DNA of 64,000 nt, taken from Alphaproteobacteria bacterium. GTDB lineage: Bacteria; Myxococcota_A; UBA796; GCA-2862545. Numbering within the stretch: position 1 is the first letter of the stretch; each line of letters begins with the position of its first letter. The notes below the pieces were generated by a model, which was not told the origin of the DNA, did not search any database, and worked only from the letters and a program-made list of their open reading frames with translations. Where the stretch lies: positions 124,001 through 188,000 of the forward strand of contig JACKET010000003.1 of assembly GCA_020632875.1 (NCBI GenBank), read 5' to 3'. Below are positions 1 through 8,225 of the stretch, piece by piece. Made by a program: the position numbers and the translations under genes.

Positions 1-113
1 TCCGTGTCGGCGTCGGAGTCCGTGTCGGAGTCCGTGTCGGCGTCGGAGTCCGTATCTGCGGGGGTCGCGACGGACTTGCAGGCCACGAGGGCCAACAGGA
101 GGGCGGTTCTCAC
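1..113 (-). CDS. DTD-rich lipoprotein (partial, cut by left edge)
   Basis: The minus strand reads a GTG start at 113, a short lipoprotein signal (MRTALLLALVAC, lipobox LVAC, Cys at residue 12) and then an acidic run built from DTDSDAD/DTDSDTD units that continues past the window edge. The start overlaps the stop of the upstream sulfatase gene by four bases (GTGA), so the two are probably translationally coupled. The Asp/Thr/Ser linker resembles the DTDTD segment of the PKD lipoprotein at 29117-30016 and is probably a spacer between lipid anchor and folded domain. The function of the missing part cannot be judged. Confidence 0.7.
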   Translation of the reverse strand, partial: MRTALLLALVACKSVATPADTDSDADTDSDTDSDADT

Positions 114-1705
114 GGCGGCACCTCGAACGGCGCGTCGTACACGAGGTCTTCGACGTAGCCGAGCATCGCGAGATCGAGCGCGTCGTACGCCGCCTGGGCC
201 TCGGGATCGAGCGGCCCCTCGGCGAGCAGGTCGACCGCCTCACCCGCGCCGTCGAGGTCGAACAGCAGCGAGCCCGCGAACGGGCCGCCCTGCACGTCGA
301 CGAGCTTGAACCGCCCGTCGGTGACGGCACGGAAGGACTGCTCGTAGGGGCCGGGACCGTTGGGCGTGAAGTACTCGGCGTAGTTGAGCGTGCGCGCGCC
401 CGCTTCGAGATCGGCGAGCACGGGCAGGAAGCTCTTCGAGTCGCGCGGCAGGCCCTCCAGCTCGGCGTCCATGCGGCCGAGGTCGGCGCCGGTCATCGCG
501 GCGATCGTGTCGAACAGATCGACCGTGTTCACCAGGGCGTGCGACACGCCGACCGTCTCGACGCCGTGGCCGTTCACCACGAACGGCACGCGGATGCCCG
601 GCTCGAGCACGCTGCCCTTCGCGAACTCGACCTCGGGCAGGGTGCTCGCCTGCGCCGTGCCGTTGTCGCCGATCACGAACACCGTCGTGCGCTCGCGAAC
701 GTCTGCGGGCATGCCGTCGAGGATGTTGCCGATCGCGATGTCCACCGACTCGACCATGGCGCGGAACAGCTCCGGCGAGCTGTCGTCGACGGGCGGCGTG
801 TAGACGTACTCGGCCGGCGGTTCGTGGTACGGCACGTGGGCGCCGTTGAACGGGACGTAGAGGAACCAGGGCTCCGGCATGTTCTCGGTGAGCCCGACGG
901 CCTGCTCGACCGTGTAGTCCGTCGCGTAGCGGTCGCGGTAGACGATCGACCCGTTCGCGTTGTTCTCCCAGTGCCAGTACCCGCGCGGCTCGCCGTCGGG
1001 GACGATGGCGCGGCCGAGGTTGTCCATCGAGCCCGTGTGGTACGCGAATCCCGCGCCCGCGCTCGGATGGTCGAGGTACCGCGGGCGGAGCCAGGCGAGG
1101 TGCCACTTCCCGGTCATGGCGGTCGCGTAGGCGAGGTCGGAGTACGCGAGCATCTCGGGCACGAAGATCTCTTCGTACGCCAGGATCTGGTTGGGGGCCT
1201 CCTCGTCGATGATGCGTCCGAGGCCCGTGCGGCGCCCGTACCGCCCCGTGAGGAGGGTCGCGCGGGTGGGGCTGCACACGGGGGCCGACCAGGCGCGGTG
1301 GAAGCGGATGCCGGTGTCGGCGAGGCCGTCGATCACGGGGGTCTGGGGCGGCGCGTCGTCGAGCTGGTCGTACACGGCGACCTTGTCGACGCCGATGTCG
1401 TCGATGAGGAACACGAGCACGTTCCCGCCGAGGGGACGCGCCGTGACCGTCGCTTCGACCTTCACGGGGCGGACGTCGGCCACGCACGTCCACTCCCTCC
1501 CGAGCCGGGTCGTCTCTGCGGGGACCTCCTTCCCGGACACGGCGGGCACCGGAGCCCCGTCGACGAGCCAGTGGACGCGGGAGGCCGCCGTCTCGCAGAC
1601 GAGGGCGTCGCGGCCCTGGACGGGCTCGGCGGGGGCGATGGAGACGGTGATCGGCGGGCCGTTCTCGACGGGACCGCAGCCGAGCGCGAGCAGGAGGAGG
1701 GTCAC
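110..1705 (-). CDS. Sulfatase-family lipoprotein (formylglycine-dependent type)
   Basis: 531-aa member of the alkaline phosphatase/sulfatase superfamily. The sulfatase signature CSPTRATLLTGR carries the Cys (residue 144) that is normally converted to formylglycine. The first metal-binding pair is FLIDDIG (Asp102/103), and an IGDNGT motif later supplies further metal ligands. Residues 1-10 (MTLLLLALGC) form a very short lipobox signal without a positive charge. The start is fixed: the upstream in-frame TAG at 1717-1715, which is the kinase stop, leaves no other start codon. Residues ~25-92 look like an Ig-like domain before the catalytic domain (95-510). It lies 9 bp after the kinase gene and overlaps the next lipoprotein gene. 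It probably acts in the periplasm or at the outer membrane on a sulfated glycan or other sulfate ester; the substrate is unknown. Confidence 0.88.
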   Translation of the reverse strand: MTLLLLALGCGPVENGPPITVSIAPAEPVQGRDALVCETAASRVHWLVDGAPVPAVSGKEVPAETTRLGREWTCVADVRPVKVEATVTARPLGGNVLVFLIDDIGVDKVAVYDQLDDAPPQTPVIDGLADTGIRFHRAWSAPVCSPTRATLLTGRYGRRTGLGRIIDEEAPNQILAYEEIFVPEMLAYSDLAYATAMTGKWHLAWLRPRYLDHPSAGAGFAYHTGSMDNLGRAIVPDGEPRGYWHWENNANGSIVYRDRYATDYTVEQAVGLTENMPEPWFLYVPFNGAHVPYHEPPAEYVYTPPVDDSSPELFRAMVESVDIAIGNILDGMPADVRERTTVFVIGDNGTAQASTLPEVEFAKGSVLEPGIRVPFVVNGHGVETVGVSHALVNTVDLFDTIAAMTGADLGRMDAELEGLPRDSKSFLPVLADLEAGARTLNYAEYFTPNGPGPYEQSFRAVTDGRFKLVDVQGGPFAGSLLFDLDGAGEAVDLLAEGPLDPEAQAAYDALDLAMLGYVEDLVYDAPFEVPP

Positions 1706-1714
1706 CCCCGGACT

Positions 1715-4700
1715 CTAGCCGGCGCCGTCGGCTTCGTCGCCGCGCCGTTGCCCGTCGAGGGCGGCACGCTGGCGCGTCGCGAACCGGCTGGCGACCTCGG
1801 CGCGGACGGGGTCGTGGGCGAGCATCGCCTCGGCCGCGAGCTCGGCGGAAAGGGCGAGATCGCGGTCGAACGCGCCCAGCTCGTCGAAGAGGTCGAGGCA
1901 CGACACCACCTCGTCCCACTTCGCGAGGTCGCCTTCGCGGGCCGCGATGACCAGCCGGATGATGCGGCCGGACGACGCGAACTGCCGCTGGTCGACGGCA
2001 TCGAGCTCGGCGATGGCCTCGTCGAGCATGGCCCCGACGCCTTCGGTGCGGTTGCGGAGGATGTCGGCGAGCGCCTGGTTCAGGCGGTACACCCACGCGT
2101 GCGTGTTGCCGACGACCCGCGCGGACTGGAACGCCATGGCGTAGTGCGTGGCGGCCTGCTCGAAGTCGCCCATCCGGCGCGCCCGCTCACCGAGCGCGTT
2201 CGCGTACGCCGAGCGCGAGACCCAGCCCGCCGTGCCCGCGATGTCGGCGACGGCCTCGAGCTCGCGGCCGGCGCGGTCTTCGTCGCCGATGTGCGCGTAG
2301 ACGCTCGCCTTGAAGATCGCGCTCGCCACCACGCCCATCGGGTCGGTGCGGCGCTCCTCGGCGGACGCGAGCAGGTCGAGGGCCTCGTCGAACCGCGCCT
2401 GGTGGTACCGGATGACGCCCAGGTTCGCTTCGGCCTCGGCGGCGATGGCATCCTGATCCGTGCCGCCGAGCTGGCGCGCGATGGTGAGGTACCGCTCGGC
2501 CACCTCGAGCTGGCCGCCCTGGTAGGCCGCGCGGCCCGCGTAGAACGCCGCGGCGCCGTGTGCCGCGGGCCAGGACGCCGAACGCGCCACGAGGGGCTCG
2601 GCCCGCTCGAGCACCTCGGCGCTCGGCTTGCGGTACCAGAGCAGCGCGAGCTCGCCGACATCGGCCCAGATCGCCGCTTCGTCGAGGCTCTCGCGCGCCA
2701 GGGTCTCGCGCAGCGACCGCACCACGTCTTCGAGCAGCTGCCAGTCGGAGTTCGACACGAGCACGGCGACGGCTTCCTTGAGCGCCAGCAGGGCCGCGCG
2801 GGAATCCCCGGCGCGCTCGAGGTGGAACGCGCGCCGGAGCACGGTCTCGGGCTCGACCCGGAACGACAGCGCCGCGGCCCGGTGCAGGCGCGCCACGTCG
2901 TTCGCCACCTCTTCCATGATCAGCGAGCGCACGACCGAGCTGACGAAGCGGAAGTCGCCGGAGCCGCCCAGGCCGAGCGGAACCGCGAGCCCCTCGGCGA
3001 GCAGCGCGTCGGACAGGCCCTCGTCGAGGGTGACGCGCGCGCGGCGCAGGGTGTCGCGCCACCGGACCGCGTTGACCTCGACCCCGAGCACCGCGGCGCC
3101 CGCCAGCGCGAGCTGGGCGTAGCGGTCGCGGCCCTTCAGCACGCGCTTGATGCGCCCGAGCCACACGGCACGCGGATCGACGTGCTCGGGCAGCGCGTCG
3201 ACCGCGCTGTGGTCGGCCCGGATCCGCCCGGCCGCGCACCAGTCCTCGAACACCTGGCCCGCGAGGATCACGTCGCTGCCGGCTGCCCGGGCGAGCACCC
3301 GTGCGGTCTCTGCGTTCCGGATGCCGAGCGAGCGGGTGAGCCGATCGACGGTCACGTCGAGGGGCAGCGGCCCCACCTCGATGACGCGGGCCCCGAGCGA
3401 CGCGAGCACGTCGTCGATGGCGCCCCCCTCGACGGTGGCGAGCACCAGGAAGCGCCCGCCGCGCTTCCGCAGCCAGTCGAGCCACGCGAGGGTCGCGTGG
3501 GCGTGCTGCAGCTGCTCGAGCCACACGAGCGGCACGCGGCGGCCGGCCTCCCGCTCGAGGAAGCGCGCGATGAGCTCGAACCGCTGGTCCTGCGGGCCGA
3601 GCGCCACGGGCGGACGCTCGCCGGGGCCGAGGGCCGGCGCCATCATCTTGAGCAGGGCGGCGGCCTCCCAGCCCTCCTGGCCCGAGGCGCGGTGGTGCGG
3701 GTGGTCGGCGAGGAAGTGCGTGACGCGCTGGAAGGCCGCGGCGCGGTCGATGTCGAAGCACCGCAGCTCGCGCGCGAGCATCCCGGCGAGCCCGGCGCGG
3801 GGCCCCGGGTGCGGCTGGTGCGAGGCGAGATCGACCGACCCCGCGCCCGTCTCGTGCACCTGGTGGCACATCCACATCGCGAGGTCGCGCTTGCCCACGC
3901 CCGGACCGCCGCGCAGCGCGACGATCTCGACGTGCCCGGCGAACGCGCGGTGCAGCGCCGCCCACAGCGCGGCCTGCTCGTGCTCGCGACCCAGCAGCCG
4001 CGCGGGACGCAGGCGGGCCAGCTCGACACCGCGGCCGCCCGAGGGCTCCGGCGTCGGCAGCGGATTCTCGGGGATGCGGATCGGCCCGATGGGTAGCGGC
4101 TCCGGCAGCACCGACAGCACGCGGTCCTCGTCTTCGAAGTACGGCTGGGTGACCGCGAAGTCCGAGTCGGCTGCCGGGCCCACGCCCCCGAGCGCCCCTT
4201 CGAGCGGCACGAGCTGGGCACCGTCGAGTGCGCGCAGGTCGTTCAACGCATCGGCGGCCCGCTGGTACCGCTCGGAGAGGCGCTCCTGGCGGAGGCGCGA
4301 GATCCAGCCGCCCAGCGCCTCGGGCACCGGGATGGTGCCGCCGCGCGGCAGGCTCACGAGGTCGAGCGCGATGCGGCCCAGCGCGTAGAGGTCGGTCCAG
4401 GGGCCGATGTCGCGCCACCGGCCCTGGCGCTGCTCGGGCGGCATGTAGCCGGGCGTGCCGGCCGGCTGCTCGTGCTGGCCGCGCCCGTCGGTCTCGAACG
4501 CGCGCGCCAGCCCGAAGTCCGCGATCTTCACGTGCCCGTCGGCCGACAGCAGCACGTTGGCGGGCTTCAGGTCGCGGTGGGTGATGCCCCGCGCGTGGGC
4601 GTGGGCGAGGCCCTCGAGCAGCTCGACGAGCCACGTGCGGATCGTGAGCCAGTCGCTGGTCCCGCACTTCGTCACGAGGGAGTCGGGGGCCAGCTCCATC

Positions 4701-4960
4701 ACGACGTACGGCGAGCCCTCCGCCAGGTCGGTGCCCGGCCCCACCACGCCGTAGTCGAGAACCTCGACGATGCACGGGTGCGCGAGCGTCGCCATCGCGC
4801 GCACCTCGGTGCGGAACGCCTTGATGTAGGCGGGGTGCGCGGCCTGCTCGCTCGTGAGGACCTTCACGGCCACCGACCGGCCCTCGCGGCTGGCGGCGTA
4901 CACGGCCCCCATCCCGCCGCGGCCGAGCTCCTTCTCGATGATGAGGCCGTCCAGGCTCAT
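1715..4960 (-). CDS. Ser/Thr protein kinase with AAA-type ATPase and TPR region
   Basis: 1081 aa from the ATG at 4960. Residues 8-250 are a Hanks-type kinase: glycine loop LGRGGMGAVY, Lys33 in VAVKVL, catalytic HRDLKPAN (Asp130), DFG at 148-150 and GTPGYMPPEQ. Residues ~320-560 are an AAA_16-type ATPase region beginning LLGREHEQ, with Walker A GGPGVGKRD (351-359), in which the usual Ser/Thr after Lys is Arg. The remainder is alpha-helical with TPR-like repeats. The architecture matches bacterial signalling kinases with a STAND-like ATPase. An in-frame extension upstream of 4960 is open but antisense to the cytochrome gene's codons, so the start was set just before the kinase fold. It lies 8 bp downstream of the cytochrome lipoprotein gene and 9 bp upstream of the sulfatase gene. 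A paralogue of the same layout lies at 42363-45959. Confidence 0.92.
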   Translation of the reverse strand: MSLDGLIIEKELGRGGMGAVYAASREGRSVAVKVLTSEQAAHPAYIKAFRTEVRAMATLAHPCIVEVLDYGVVGPGTDLAEGSPYVVMELAPDSLVTKCGTSDWLTIRTWLVELLEGLAHAHARGITHRDLKPANVLLSADGHVKIADFGLARAFETDGRGQHEQPAGTPGYMPPEQRQGRWRDIGPWTDLYALGRIALDLVSLPRGGTIPVPEALGGWISRLRQERLSERYQRAADALNDLRALDGAQLVPLEGALGGVGPAADSDFAVTQPYFEDEDRVLSVLPEPLPIGPIRIPENPLPTPEPSGGRGVELARLRPARLLGREHEQAALWAALHRAFAGHVEIVALRGGPGVGKRDLAMWMCHQVHETGAGSVDLASHQPHPGPRAGLAGMLARELRCFDIDRAAAFQRVTHFLADHPHHRASGQEGWEAAALLKMMAPALGPGERPPVALGPQDQRFELIARFLEREAGRRVPLVWLEQLQHAHATLAWLDWLRKRGGRFLVLATVEGGAIDDVLASLGARVIEVGPLPLDVTVDRLTRSLGIRNAETARVLARAAGSDVILAGQVFEDWCAAGRIRADHSAVDALPEHVDPRAVWLGRIKRVLKGRDRYAQLALAGAAVLGVEVNAVRWRDTLRRARVTLDEGLSDALLAEGLAVPLGLGGSGDFRFVSSVVRSLIMEEVANDVARLHRAAALSFRVEPETVLRRAFHLERAGDSRAALLALKEAVAVLVSNSDWQLLEDVVRSLRETLARESLDEAAIWADVGELALLWYRKPSAEVLERAEPLVARSASWPAAHGAAAFYAGRAAYQGGQLEVAERYLTIARQLGGTDQDAIAAEAEANLGVIRYHQARFDEALDLLASAEERRTDPMGVVASAIFKASVYAHIGDEDRAGRELEAVADIAGTAGWVSRSAYANALGERARRMGDFEQAATHYAMAFQSARVVGNTHAWVYRLNQALADILRNRTEGVGAMLDEAIAELDAVDQRQFASSGRIIRLVIAAREGDLAKWDEVVSCLDLFDELGAFDRDLALSAELAAEAMLAHDPVRAEVASRFATRQRAALDGQRRGDEADGAG

Positions 4961-4968
4961 GCCCCGTT

Positions 4969-5811
4969 CTACCGCATCCTGTCGGGAGCTTGCGAATCGG
5001 GGGCCAGGCAATCGACGGACGCCGCCGGCACCCGATCGCCCATGAACGCGGCGACGCGCTCCTGGAACGCGGCGGCCTGCTCCCGGGTGACGGGCCTGTC
5101 GCTGACCCGCAGCTCGAAGGTGCCATCGACCGTTCCCCACTGGTACATCACGTGGGAGCACCGCGCGAGGTCGCCCTGGGTGGTCATGCGGTCGACGGGG
5201 CCACCGGGCAGGCGATGGAGCTCGACCGTGCCCATGCACGGCTCGGCGCACGCCGCGGTGACCACTGCGGGCTCGACGACCGGCTCGCCCGCGTGGCAGC
5301 CCTGGCACGCCTTCAGGGCTGCGGCGAGGCGCGCTTCGGTGCCCTCGGCCGCATCCCACGCGCGGCGCACGTCGCTGTCGTTCTCGCGGGGTGCGCCGTC
5401 GCCGCCGAACGCCACGTCGACGGCCATGCGCCGCGCAGCCGCGCGATGCCCCCGCGGCCCGGGCTCGGGCGCGGCCACGGACTGCTCGACGTGGCACGCC
5501 GCACACGCCACCGCAGCGGCCGCGAGCCCCTCCGCGAGCTCTTCGCCCTCGGCGAGCTGGAGGAAGCCCACGGCGCTTCCGACCTCCGCGCTGCCGCCCG
5601 GCTCGCCCTCCGTGAGATCGCGGGCCATCACGTGCACGGTGTCGACCCGGCCCATCGCCACCGCGTCGACCAGCGGCCCCCACTCCGAGAAGTGCCCACC
5701 GGCGGGCCCGTCCTGCGCCACCCCGGGATCGGGGTCGCCGGAGACGGGGGCTCCGGAGCAGGTGCAGCCCCCGCTCCACAGGATGGCTGCGATGGCGAGG
5801 CCGCGACGCAT
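4969..5811 (-). CDS. Lipoprotein with two CxxCH haem-binding motifs
   Basis: 280 aa from the ATG at 5811. Residues 1-16 (MRRGLAIAAILWSGGC) form a lipoprotein signal. Two c-type haem motifs are present, CAACH (103-107) and CQGCH (169-173), so a diheme cytochrome-like protein is likely. Additional Cys residues (CAEPC, ARCSH) occur in the C-terminal third. First gene of a four-gene operon (cytochrome, kinase, sulfatase, DTD lipoprotein). It would act in the periplasm, anchored to a membrane. No recognised enzyme family beyond the haem motifs; electron transfer or redox sensing for the co-transcribed kinase are possibilities, not demonstrated. Confidence 0.75.
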   Translation of the reverse strand: MRRGLAIAAILWSGGCTCSGAPVSGDPDPGVAQDGPAGGHFSEWGPLVDAVAMGRVDTVHVMARDLTEGEPGGSAEVGSAVGFLQLAEGEELAEGLAAAAVACAACHVEQSVAAPEPGPRGHRAAARRMAVDVAFGGDGAPRENDSDVRRAWDAAEGTEARLAAALKACQGCHAGEPVVEPAVVTAACAEPCMGTVELHRLPGGPVDRMTTQGDLARCSHVMYQWGTVDGTFELRVSDRPVTREQAAAFQERVAAFMGDRVPAASVDCLAPDSQAPDRMR

Positions 5812-5901
5812 CGGCGGAATCCTACACCCGACTGACGCCGGGCTGCGCGACACAGTCCCGCGTGCGCATGGTAGGGACAGGACCCGGTCGAAGGAGGACG
5901 C

Positions 5902-6651
5902 GTGTTCTGCTCCGAAGCGACGTTCCACCACGTCACGAGCCTCTCGCTGGAGAGCGTGCTCGAGGCGACGGGCTGGACCGACGTTCTCCGCGTCGATGTC
6001 GAGGACCAGGTGGTTTACGAAGACCGCCGGGGCCTCGCCGACGACCTGCTGCCGGCGCTCGACGCGGTCCGCGACCTCTACCTCGAGGGGCGCGCGACCT
6101 ACACCGTGAGCCTGGGCCGTTCCGTCGACACCTGGCAGCACGTGAGCCGGATCGCGGTCAATCCGCTCGGCATCCGCTGGCAGAAGAGCGCGCGCGATCT
6201 GCGCCTCGACCGCGGGCCCGAAGAGACGGAGCACGCCCACCACGACCGCATCGCGGCGTGGGTCGAGCAGGGCTACCTGCGCGAGGCCGTCGCCACGGTC
6301 CGCCAGCAGGTCGAGACCGACATCCGGAACGTCGACGCGGCGGGCCTCCCGTACAACGACGGGTCGCTGCGGGGCCCCTGGCTCCTGCTGCTCGGCGAAG
6401 AGCCCACCGACGCGTTCGGCTACCTGCACCACCTGTTCCTGAAGGGCGACGTGCCCCCCGAGGCGAACCGCGTCCTGCTCGACCTGCTCGGGCGCGGCCT
6501 CTACCGGCCGGGGCGCGAGGTCGAGGTGCGCGTCGACCACCTCGACACCACGCAGCTGCTGCGCGAGTACCGCGACACCCTCGTGATGCTCGACACCCCG
6601 CTCGCTCCCCTCACCTACGACGAGAACGGCGGACTGGAGGCCCGGAAGTGA
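5902..6651 (+). CDS. Conserved-looking protein of unknown function
   Basis: 249-aa soluble protein from a GTG at 5902, preceded by a strong Shine-Dalgarno AAGGAGGA (5891-5898). Not recognised. It has no signal peptide or membrane segment, and many acidic, His and Arg residues. A His-rich patch (EHAHHDR) and an Arg/Asp-rich middle stand out, but no catalytic motif is clear. Its stop overlaps the GTG start of the primase-helicase-like gene (6648), indicating translational coupling and probably a joint function. Divergent from the cytochrome-kinase operon across a 90-bp gap. Confidence 0.7.
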   Translation: MFCSEATFHHVTSLSLESVLEATGWTDVLRVDVEDQVVYEDRRGLADDLLPALDAVRDLYLEGRATYTVSLGRSVDTWQHVSRIAVNPLGIRWQKSARDLRLDRGPEETEHAHHDRIAAWVEQGYLREAVATVRQQVETDIRNVDAAGLPYNDGSLRGPWLLLLGEEPTDAFGYLHHLFLKGDVPPEANRVLLDLLGRGLYRPGREVEVRVDHLDTTQLLREYRDTLVMLDTPLAPLTYDENGGLEARK

Positions 6652-8210
6652 GCGAAGAACCCGACTTCGTCGACCCCGAGGCGCTCAAGCCCGGCCAGCT
6701 CCCGAAGCACCTGCTGAACGGCCCGGAGGTCTCGGCCACGATCTTCCCCGCGCCGCACCGCTGGGCGACGCGCGGCGTGTTCGAGGCGCGCCGGTGGAAG
6801 CGGATGCTCGAGCTGCACACCCAGCCCGAGCTGTGGCCGGGCGGCGGCTCCGTCCAGATCGCGTCCGACCGCCTGCCCGCATGGACCTTCGCGAGCTTCC
6901 GCGACGACACCCGCGTCGTGACGCGCGACGCGGCGCTGTCCGCCCGCGAGACCAAGGCCCGCGTGCTCGCGGTGCACGGCCTGATGGTCGAGTACGTCGA
7001 CGAGCCCGCGGTCGACGGTAAGCACGTCGGCGAGTGGTGGGGCGAGCACGCGTTCGTCGCGCACACCACGGGCTTCCACGAGATGGAGTGGGGCGAGCGC
7101 CCGCCCGGGCCGCGCTGGCGCGTGCTGCTGCCCTTCGCCGCGCCCGTCGACATGGAGACCGCCCAGCGCGTCGCGCAGTGGGCGCGCCACCCGCGCCACG
7201 ACGTGGGCATCGTGTCGCCGATCACCGAAGAGGTCTGGCGCGCCGAGCCCGTGCCCGCCGTGGGACCCGGCGGGTACCGCTGGCTCGCGGGCACCGGCAA
7301 GCTGCTCGACGCCCACCAGGCCGTGCGCGAGCTCGAGACCTGGAAGGCGCTCGACACCCGGGTCCGCGCCGAGCAGGACCTCGAGGGCACCGCCCTGTCG
7401 ATCGCCGTCGACCGGTTCGTCGCGCGCCACGCCACGCCGCGCCTGCGTCCCCAGTTCCCGCTGCCCGAGATCCCCGCGCTCCGCGAGAAGCTCGAAGCGC
7501 TGTGGCCGGGCCGCGTGCTGGCCATCGTGGGGTCCGGCGGGTCGGGGCGCACGGCGCTGGCGCTGCAGATCGCCGAAGCCAGCGCGCGCGCCGCGCTACC
7601 CGTCCTGATCGTGCTGACCCGCATGGGTGGCGACGAAGCCGTGGCCCGGCTCCTCTCGCTCGAGACCGGCATCGCGGCGCGCGACCTGCTCCGCGGCGAG
7701 GGCGCCGGGATCGAAGCGGCCGCGCGCGACCTGCGCACGCGGTGCCCGTCGCTGCACCTGTGGGCGCCCACGGCCTCCGACCGCACGCTCGAGGCGCTGT
7801 GGAAGAAGGTGCGCGCGACCTCCGACGCGCACGACGGGCGCCCGCCGCTCGTCGTGATCGACGGTGTCGCGGGCTGGGCCGTCGACGACCCCGAGCTCGG
7901 CGCGCGCACCGTGATCGGCGGCCTGCGCGATGCGTCGCACGCCGGAACCCTCGCGCCCGACTGGCCCGGCGCGGCGGTGCTCCTCGTCGGGGGTCTGCCC
8001 CACGGGCGCCTGGATCCCGACCGCCTCGAGGCCCGGTGGCGCGACGGCACGCTCGAGCCCGGCGCCATCGAGCCCGACTCCGGCGCCGTCGTGGCGCTCG
8101 CCATCAAGGGCGCCGAAGCGCGCGCGATCGTGCTGAAGAACCGCGACGGCACGACGGGCCCGCTGCAGATGTCCTTCGATGCGACCCGGATGCGCTTCGG
8201 CCCCGCCTGA
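6648..8210 (+). CDS. Primase-helicase-like protein with degenerate Walker A
   Basis: 520 aa from the GTG at 6648, overlapping the upstream stop. The N-terminal ~230 residues resemble archaeo-eukaryotic primase domains of phages and plasmids (AFVAHTTGFHE followed by PRWRVLLPFAAPV). The C-terminal half has a RecA/DnaB-helicase fold: Walker A-like VGSGGSGRTALALQ, Walker B LVVIDGVAGW, and a terminal VLKNRDGTTGPLQMSFD segment of the kind that ends DnaB proteins. The Walker A Lys is Arg (codon CGC at 7548-7550), so nucleotide hydrolysis may be weak or lost. No integrase, terminase or plasmid genes lie nearby, so this may be a domesticated mobile-element protein. The family assignment is by motif only. 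Confidence 0.62.
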   Translation: MSEEPDFVDPEALKPGQLPKHLLNGPEVSATIFPAPHRWATRGVFEARRWKRMLELHTQPELWPGGGSVQIASDRLPAWTFASFRDDTRVVTRDAALSARETKARVLAVHGLMVEYVDEPAVDGKHVGEWWGEHAFVAHTTGFHEMEWGERPPGPRWRVLLPFAAPVDMETAQRVAQWARHPRHDVGIVSPITEEVWRAEPVPAVGPGGYRWLAGTGKLLDAHQAVRELETWKALDTRVRAEQDLEGTALSIAVDRFVARHATPRLRPQFPLPEIPALREKLEALWPGRVLAIVGSGGSGRTALALQIAEASARAALPVLIVLTRMGGDEAVARLLSLETGIAARDLLRGEGAGIEAAARDLRTRCPSLHLWAPTASDRTLEALWKKVRATSDAHDGRPPLVVIDGVAGWAVDDPELGARTVIGGLRDASHAGTLAPDWPGAAVLLVGGLPHGRLDPDRLEARWRDGTLEPGAIEPDSGAVVALAIKGAEARAIVLKNRDGTTGPLQMSFDATRMRFGPA

Positions 8211-8225
8211 TAGCGTACGGCTCGG

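Noticed and set aside
4..309. Ser/Glu-rich ORF at the left edge (plus strand)
   Set aside because: It is the complement of the DTD-rich lipoprotein linker and the sulfatase C-terminus.
539..4096. 1185-codon open frame on the plus strand
   Set aside because: It lies antisense to the sulfatase and kinase genes, is composed of Arg/Ala/Gly/Asp-rich shadow sequence and has no domain; long shadow frames are expected at this GC content.
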